Positions 60,426 through 64,000 of a stretch of DNA of 64,000 bases are shown piece after piece. The notes under the pieces were generated by a model. That model saw only the letters and a program-made list of their open reading frames with translations, searched no databases and was not told the DNA's origin. Each line of letters opens with the position of its first letter. Positions within the stretch are counted from its first letter, which is position 1. The position numbers and the translations under genes were made by a program. Source of the stretch: Amycolatopsis decaplanina DSM 44594 (GTDB lineage Bacteria; Actinomycetota; Actinomycetes; Mycobacteriales; Pseudonocardiaceae); NCBI RefSeq assembly GCF_000342005.1, contig NZ_AOHO01000012.1:1-64000 (forward strand), read 5' to 3'.

Positions 60426-60860
60426 GCGCGGCGGATCTGGTACTCCCACTCCTGCGGCGTGGGCGGACCGCCTGCCGCATGACCGGGGTGCAGGAGGCGT
60501 TCTCGGACGCGTTGGACACCGTCGTGCGCGAACACCCCGGACTGCGGGCGACCTTCGAAGAGGTAGGTGGGCGGCGAACCGGCGCGGTTCATCAACCCGG
60601 CGTTTCCACCGGTGCTCCGGTACATCGACCTCGACGGCGCCACCTCCGACGAGGCGGACGATCGCCTGCGCAGGGAGCTGGTGTCGCCCTTCGATCTGGC
60701 GAAGGGACCCCCTGATGCGCTCAGTGCTCCTGCGTACGGGCGAAGGTGAGCGCATCTGGGGTGTCACGCTGCACGCGCGAACGATCCCGTCGCCGGGGCG
60801 AACCTGGACTACTGGGCCGACACGGTGGCGGGGCTCGACCCGCTCGAACGGATCCCTGGC
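60422..60860 (+). pseudogene. NRPS condensation-domain remnant
   Basis: ATGA overlap with the PKS remnant, then pieces of a condensation domain in shifting frames: DTVVREHPGLRATFEE, DRLRRELVSPFDLAKGP, SVLLRTGEGERIWGVTLHA and NLDYWADTVAGLDPLERIPG. The HHxxxDG active site is absent, lost at the junction after GVTLHA. It confirms that a PKS/NRPS assembly line once stood here. Confidence 0.75.
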
Positions 60861-61011
60861 GGTGAAGAGAGGAACAAAGGGCAGGGTTCGCCGCAAAACA
60901 GGCTGTGTACGCGGAGTCGCGATCGGCTCGGGGTGGTGTCTCTGTAATCGTGAAGGCGAGATGGTGGCGCCGGACTGTTCGCGCTGGTCATGAGTAGTGA
61001 GGGGTTCTGTG

Positions 61012-61488
61012 ATGACGAATTGGGCCGCGGCATTCAACAACGCGGAGGCGGGTGTCGAGCAGGCGCTGGCGGATTTGGAGCGGGAGAAGCAGAAACTGCG
61101 GGAGGTGAGCAAGGTTTGGGAGGAGAGCACGACGACCGTCCGCGCGAAGGACAATTCGTTCTTGATGACCTTCGACGGACGCGGCGAGTTGACGGATCTG
61201 TCGTTCCAGGGGTCGAAGTACCGATCGCTGCCTCCGGCCCAGCTGGCGCATCAGATCGTGGAGACGATCCGACAGGGCCGTAACGAGGCGCTGGCGAAGG
61301 TGGAGAAGGTCATGGGCACGGGTTCGATGACGGGTCTCGACTTCGCCGGGGTCGCCAGCGGCAAGGTCGATCCGATGGAGATGATGAACTCGTTGCTGGG
61401 ACCGATGCTGGAGGGCCTCGACGAGCTCGGCATGAGCGTTCCGGATTCGTCGGAGAAGGATAAGGGCAAGGACAAGAAGAGCGAGTGA
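61012..61488 (+). CDS. YbaB/EbfC-family nucleoid-associated protein
   Basis: 158 residues. A coiled N-terminal helix (AGVEQALADLEREKQKLREV) is followed by a beta sheet (TTTVRAKDNSFLMTFDGRGE, LTDLSFQG) and a C-terminal helix, the fold of YbaB DNA-binding proteins; the Lys/Asp-rich tail (KDKGKDKKSE) is extra. Relatives often lie near type VII genes in actinobacteria. ATG at 61012 is chosen over 60997 for the fold start and GAGGGG upstream. It converges with phzF. Confidence 0.8.
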   Translation: MTNWAAAFNNAEAGVEQALADLEREKQKLREVSKVWEESTTTVRAKDNSFLMTFDGRGELTDLSFQGSKYRSLPPAQLAHQIVETIRQGRNEALAKVEKVMGTGSMTGLDFAGVASGKVDPMEMMNSLLGPMLEGLDELGMSVPDSSEKDKGKDKKSE

Positions 61489-61519
61489 CCCGTTCTGGTC
61501 GATTCCGAACGAATCCGGC

Positions 61520-62377
61520 TCACGAAGCGGATTCGGTGCCTTCGAGCAGGAACTCGCCCCGCGCGACGGGCACCGCGGTCCCGCTCACCACGATCCGCTC
61601 GGGACGCTCACCGGAACCCCAGGCCGTCGCCACCATTGTCGACGGACGTCCCATCTCGACACCCTGCCGGATCTCGATCCGGTCGCCGTAGGAGATCCTG
61701 CCGGTCCTCGCCAGGTGTACCGCGAGCGGTCCCGCGGCCGATCCGGTCGCCGCGTCCTCGGTCACCCCGTAGGCGGGGGAGAACATCCGGGCCCGCCACC
61801 GCGTGCCCTCACCGGCGAAACAAAAGGCACTCATGTCCGGCAGGGTCGCGAGCAGCCGCAAGTCCGGTGTGAGGCTGGAGAGTTCTTCGATGTCACGCAC
61901 GGGGAACAGGACATGCCTCGGCCCGTTGCGGTAGGCGAACACCGTCTGTTCCGCGGCGCGCACGCCGACACCCTCCGCGAGGGTCTCCGCGTGTTCATAG
62001 GGCTCCCACACCGGAATCGGCTGGATCATGCTCGCCGACACCGTTCCGCCGTCGTCGCGCTCGAAAGTGAATTCCACGTTTCCGACGAGGGTTTCCATGA
62101 CCAGGGAGGTGCGGTCCGACTGGTGCGCCAGCGCGATCGCCGTCCCCAAGGTCGGATGCCCGGCGAAGGGCAGTTCGCAGGTCGGGGTGAAGATGCGGAC
62201 CCGCACATCCCCGGAACCCTCGGCGGGGAGCACGAAAGTGGTTTCCGACAGATGGGTCTCCACGGCGATCGCCTGCATCTGCGCCGACGACAACCCCGAA
62301 GCGGCAAGCAGGACGAGGACGGGATTTCCCTCGAGCGGAGTGCCGGTGAACACATCCATGATCACGTATCGGTACAT
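61520..62377 (-). CDS. phzF: PhzF, trans-2,3-dihydro-3-hydroxyanthranilate isomerase
   Basis: 285 residues, the usual length. PhzF isomerises DHHA to the ketone that dimerises into the phenazine scaffold. The residues known as catalytic in the Pseudomonas enzyme fall at identical numbers: Glu45 (LSETTF), His74 (FAGHPTLG), Asp208 (TEDAAT) and Ser213 (TGSAAG). ATG at 62377 gives this numbering. The DHHA fold repeats (NPVLVLL; FTPTCELPF) are clear. It diverges from phzB and converges with the YbaB gene. Confidence 0.95.
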   Translation of the reverse strand: MYRYVIMDVFTGTPLEGNPVLVLLAASGLSSAQMQAIAVETHLSETTFVLPAEGSGDVRVRIFTPTCELPFAGHPTLGTAIALAHQSDRTSLVMETLVGNVEFTFERDDGGTVSASMIQPIPVWEPYEHAETLAEGVGVRAAEQTVFAYRNGPRHVLFPVRDIEELSSLTPDLRLLATLPDMSAFCFAGEGTRWRARMFSPAYGVTEDAATGSAAGPLAVHLARTGRISYGDRIEIRQGVEMGRPSTMVATAWGSGERPERIVVSGTAVPVARGEFLLEGTESAS

Positions 62378-62491
62378 GACCGTAAGCGTAGTGACCGCAC
62401 CGGGTCCTTTCCAGTGAACGCGATCGCACAGCGGGCCTTGCGGATCGACCTGCCGCGATCGAAGATGTTGTTCCCCCCTCAAGGAGGAACC

Positions 62492-62986
62492 GTGTCCGAA
62501 AAGGTCAGTACCGGGAACAGCTTCGTGGACGACGCGGAATTGCGTCGCAGTAACCGAGCCGTGGTGGAGGAGTACCTCCGCGTGACCGAAGGGCCGCCTC
62601 GGCTGAAACGGCACCGCCTGTACGCCGAGGACGCCCACGGTGGATTGTGGACGACCGATACCGGGAAGCCCGCCGCGGTCCGCGGCCGCGAGAAGCTCGC
62701 CGAGATGGCCGCGTGGTCGCTGGACTGCTTCCCCGACTGGAAGTGGTCCAACGTCCAGGTCTTCGAGACGCAGGACCCGAACCATTTCTGGGTCGAGTGC
62801 GACGGGGAAGGGCAGATCCTGTTCCCCGATTATCCGCCGGGCATCTACCGCAACCACTTCATCCACTCGTTCAAGCTGCGGGACGGCGAGATCATCGAAC
62901 TGCGGGAGTTCATGAACCCGTGCGAGCAGATGCGCGCGCTGGGGATCGAGGTGCCGCTGATAACCCGGGGCGGCATCCCCGAGTAG
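62492..62986 (+). CDS. phzB: PhzA/PhzB-family phenazine biosynthesis protein
   Basis: 164 residues. A small NTF2-like dimer that accelerates condensation of two aminoketone molecules into the tricyclic phenazine precursor. Clear family stretches: RLKRHRLYAEDAHGGLWTTD, EMAAWSLDCFPDWKW, DPNHFWVECDGEG and FMNPCEQMRALGIEVP. GTG at 62492 follows a strong AAGGAGG. One copy is seen; many actinobacteria have only one PhzB. Other core genes (phzC, D, E, G) would have to lie to the right. Confidence 0.95.
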   Translation: MSEKVSTGNSFVDDAELRRSNRAVVEEYLRVTEGPPRLKRHRLYAEDAHGGLWTTDTGKPAAVRGREKLAEMAAWSLDCFPDWKWSNVQVFETQDPNHFWVECDGEGQILFPDYPPGIYRNHFIHSFKLRDGEIIELREFMNPCEQMRALGIEVPLITRGGIPE

Positions 62987-62991
62987 CCGGC

Positions 62992-64000
62992 ATGGTCAAG
63001 GTCATCGTCCTCGGTTCCGGCGCCGCCGGGCTCGCCGCCGCGCTCGCCGCGCGGGAGGCCGGAGCCGAGGTGACGCTCGCCGAGGCGACATCGACGATCG
63101 GCGGTACCACGGCATTGTCGAGCGGTGCGGTATGGGTGCCCGGAAACCATGTGCACGCTGACGGATCCATTGTGGATAGCATCGAGCAGGCCCGTCTCTA
63201 TCTGGATTCGCTCGACCTCGGAGACACCGCACCGGCCCTGCTTGAGCACTATCTCGCCGAGGCGCCCCGCGTGCTGCGCCGGCTGGAAGCCGCCACCGCG
63301 CTGCGCTGGCAGCCGTTGCCCTACCCGGACTGCCATCGCGAGCGTCCGGGCGGGATGGGATCAGGAGTGCGGTCTTTGGAACCGTTGCCACTCAAGGTGC
63401 CCGCCACCGTCTCGGCACTCATACGGCCTTCCTCGGCTTGGCGTCCCCCGCTGACGGTGACGGAAATGGTCACCGGGGCGGCCACGCCGCAACTGGTGTC
63501 CGAACGGTCGCGCACCGGAACGCTGGTCGGTGGACAAGCAATGGTGGCCGCGCTGCTGAAGGCGGTACTCGATGCCGGTGTCGACGTGCGGACCTCGACC
63601 AGGGTGACCTACTGGTCACCGGAAGGCGTCGTCGTCGACGGCGAACGTCAGCGGGCCCGGGTCGTGCTGGCCACCGGCGGTTTCGAACGGGACTCCGCTC
63701 TGCTGAAGACATTCCTGCGAGCCCCGGTGCGTGGGCTGATCGGCGCGCCGGGTTCGCGGGGTGACGGACTGCGGCTGGCGATGTCCGCGGGAGCGGCGCT
63801 GGGCACCATGTCCGAGGCGTGGTGGTGCCCGTGCCTCCATGTGCCCGGCGACGAGATCGACGGCGAGCCGGTGCACCGCATGTTGTTCGCCGAGCGCGCC
63901 CGCCCCGGGGTGATCATGGTCGACCAGCGCGGACGGCGGTTCACCAATGAGGCACAAAGCTACAACGACGTCGGCCGGGCCATGCACGCGTTCTCCTCGC
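62992..64000 (+). CDS. FAD-dependent oxidoreductase, fumarate-reductase/ketosteroid-dehydrogenase family (3' end outside window)
   Basis: 336 residues to the window edge, no stop. N-terminal dinucleotide motif LGSGAAGLAAALAAREAGAE, then the family segment GTTALSSGAVWVPGN. VVLATGGFERD and VMVDQRGRRFTNEAQSYND-like strands (MVDQRGRRFTNEAQ) match FAD_binding_2 enzymes. It begins 6 bp after the phzB stop, so the two are cotranscribed. Such enzymes reduce or desaturate C-C bonds next to carbonyls; a role in phenazine oxidation or reduction is inference. Confidence 0.88.
   Translation, partial: MVKVIVLGSGAAGLAAALAAREAGAEVTLAEATSTIGGTTALSSGAVWVPGNHVHADGSIVDSIEQARLYLDSLDLGDTAPALLEHYLAEAPRVLRRLEAATALRWQPLPYPDCHRERPGGMGSGVRSLEPLPLKVPATVSALIRPSSAWRPPLTVTEMVTGAATPQLVSERSRTGTLVGGQAMVAALLKAVLDAGVDVRTSTRVTYWSPEGVVVDGERQRARVVLATGGFERDSALLKTFLRAPVRGLIGAPGSRGDGLRLAMSAGAALGTMSEAWWCPCLHVPGDEIDGEPVHRMLFAERARPGVIMVDQRGRRFTNEAQSYNDVGRAMHAFSS

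Noticed and set aside
59299-60519. 406-residue minus-strand frame over the PKS remnant
   Set aside because: Ser/Arg/Pro-rich antisense translation; ACP, KS, AT and condensation motifs are all on the plus strand.
1-64000. tRNA, rRNA or riboswitch genes
   Set aside because: I looked for conserved tRNA arms and rRNA stretches and saw none; without a covariance search a small RNA could still be missed.

Overview
The window is high-GC actinobacterial DNA. A fused EccC ATPase and a mycosin (type VII secretion), an SsgA-like sporulation protein, a BldM/WhiI-type atypical response regulator, an acyl-CoA carboxylase with a tiny epsilon subunit, frequent GTG starts with GTGA/ATGA overlaps, and long near-perfect intergenic hairpins together suggest a sporulating Pseudonocardiales-type organism. 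Amycolatopsis is my best guess from pattern recognition, not proof. No rRNA, tRNA or CRISPR array was seen.

Layout. (1) 1-4.5 kb: the 3' part of a giant gene with eight tandem modules of about 114 residues. (2) 4.5-6.5 kb: nested transposase debris with a frameshifted IS701-like element. (3) 6.6-14.0 kb: a type VII secretion locus (mycosin, EccC, a long WXG-like protein). (4) 14.9-34.6 kb: the most unusual region, an apparent biosynthetic cluster. It joins a C7-cyclitol branch (sugar-phosphate cyclase, SDR, M24 peptidase-like protein, HpcH/HpaI aldolase, ATP-grasp ligase) to an aromatic branch (MIO ammonia-lyase/aminomutase with a tyrosine-type selectivity pair, a probable heme-dependent tyrosine 3-hydroxylase, a catechol O-methyltransferase, and an adenylating ligase fused to an SDR). 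A two-protein iterative PKS (AT-ACP plus SDR-KS-KS'-KR-DH) and a LuxR regulator accompany them. (5) 34.7-40.3 kb: an SDR, a SnoaL-like protein, a P450 with an atypical I-helix, a vanillyl-alcohol-oxidase-type flavoenzyme and a glycine-amidinotransferase homologue. (6) 40.3-41.6 kb: two abutting IS5-type elements, one a remnant. (7) 41.8-45.2 kb: acyl-CoA dehydrogenase-like protein, ferredoxin, and acyl-CoA carboxylase beta and epsilon. (8) 45.7-50.9 kb: developmental and housekeeping-like genes, including two divergent type VII-associated paralogues. (9) 51.0-64.0 kb: a large LuxR regulator, a carboxylate-activating/reducing pair resembling EhpF/EhpG, a fused O-methyltransferase, wreckage of a P450 and of a PKS/NRPS, a YbaB protein, then phzF, phzB and a partial FAD enzyme. 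This is the left part of a phenazine pathway whose other core genes would lie beyond the right edge.

Two homologous ~190-bp non-coding elements with terminal and internal inverted repeats lie in opposite orientation at 14.1 and 58.5 kb. They bracket the cyclitol/aromatic/PKS cluster and the start of the phenazine genes, and may be recombination or island-boundary sequences.

How the genes may work together (inference): tyrosine is hydroxylated, deaminated or isomerised, O-methylated and adenylated, then extended on the PKS. A valiolone- or gadusol-like cyclitol is made in parallel, and the ATP-grasp enzyme could couple the pieces or add an amino acid. The amidinotransferase/P450/flavoenzyme block could tailor the product or be a separate small cluster.
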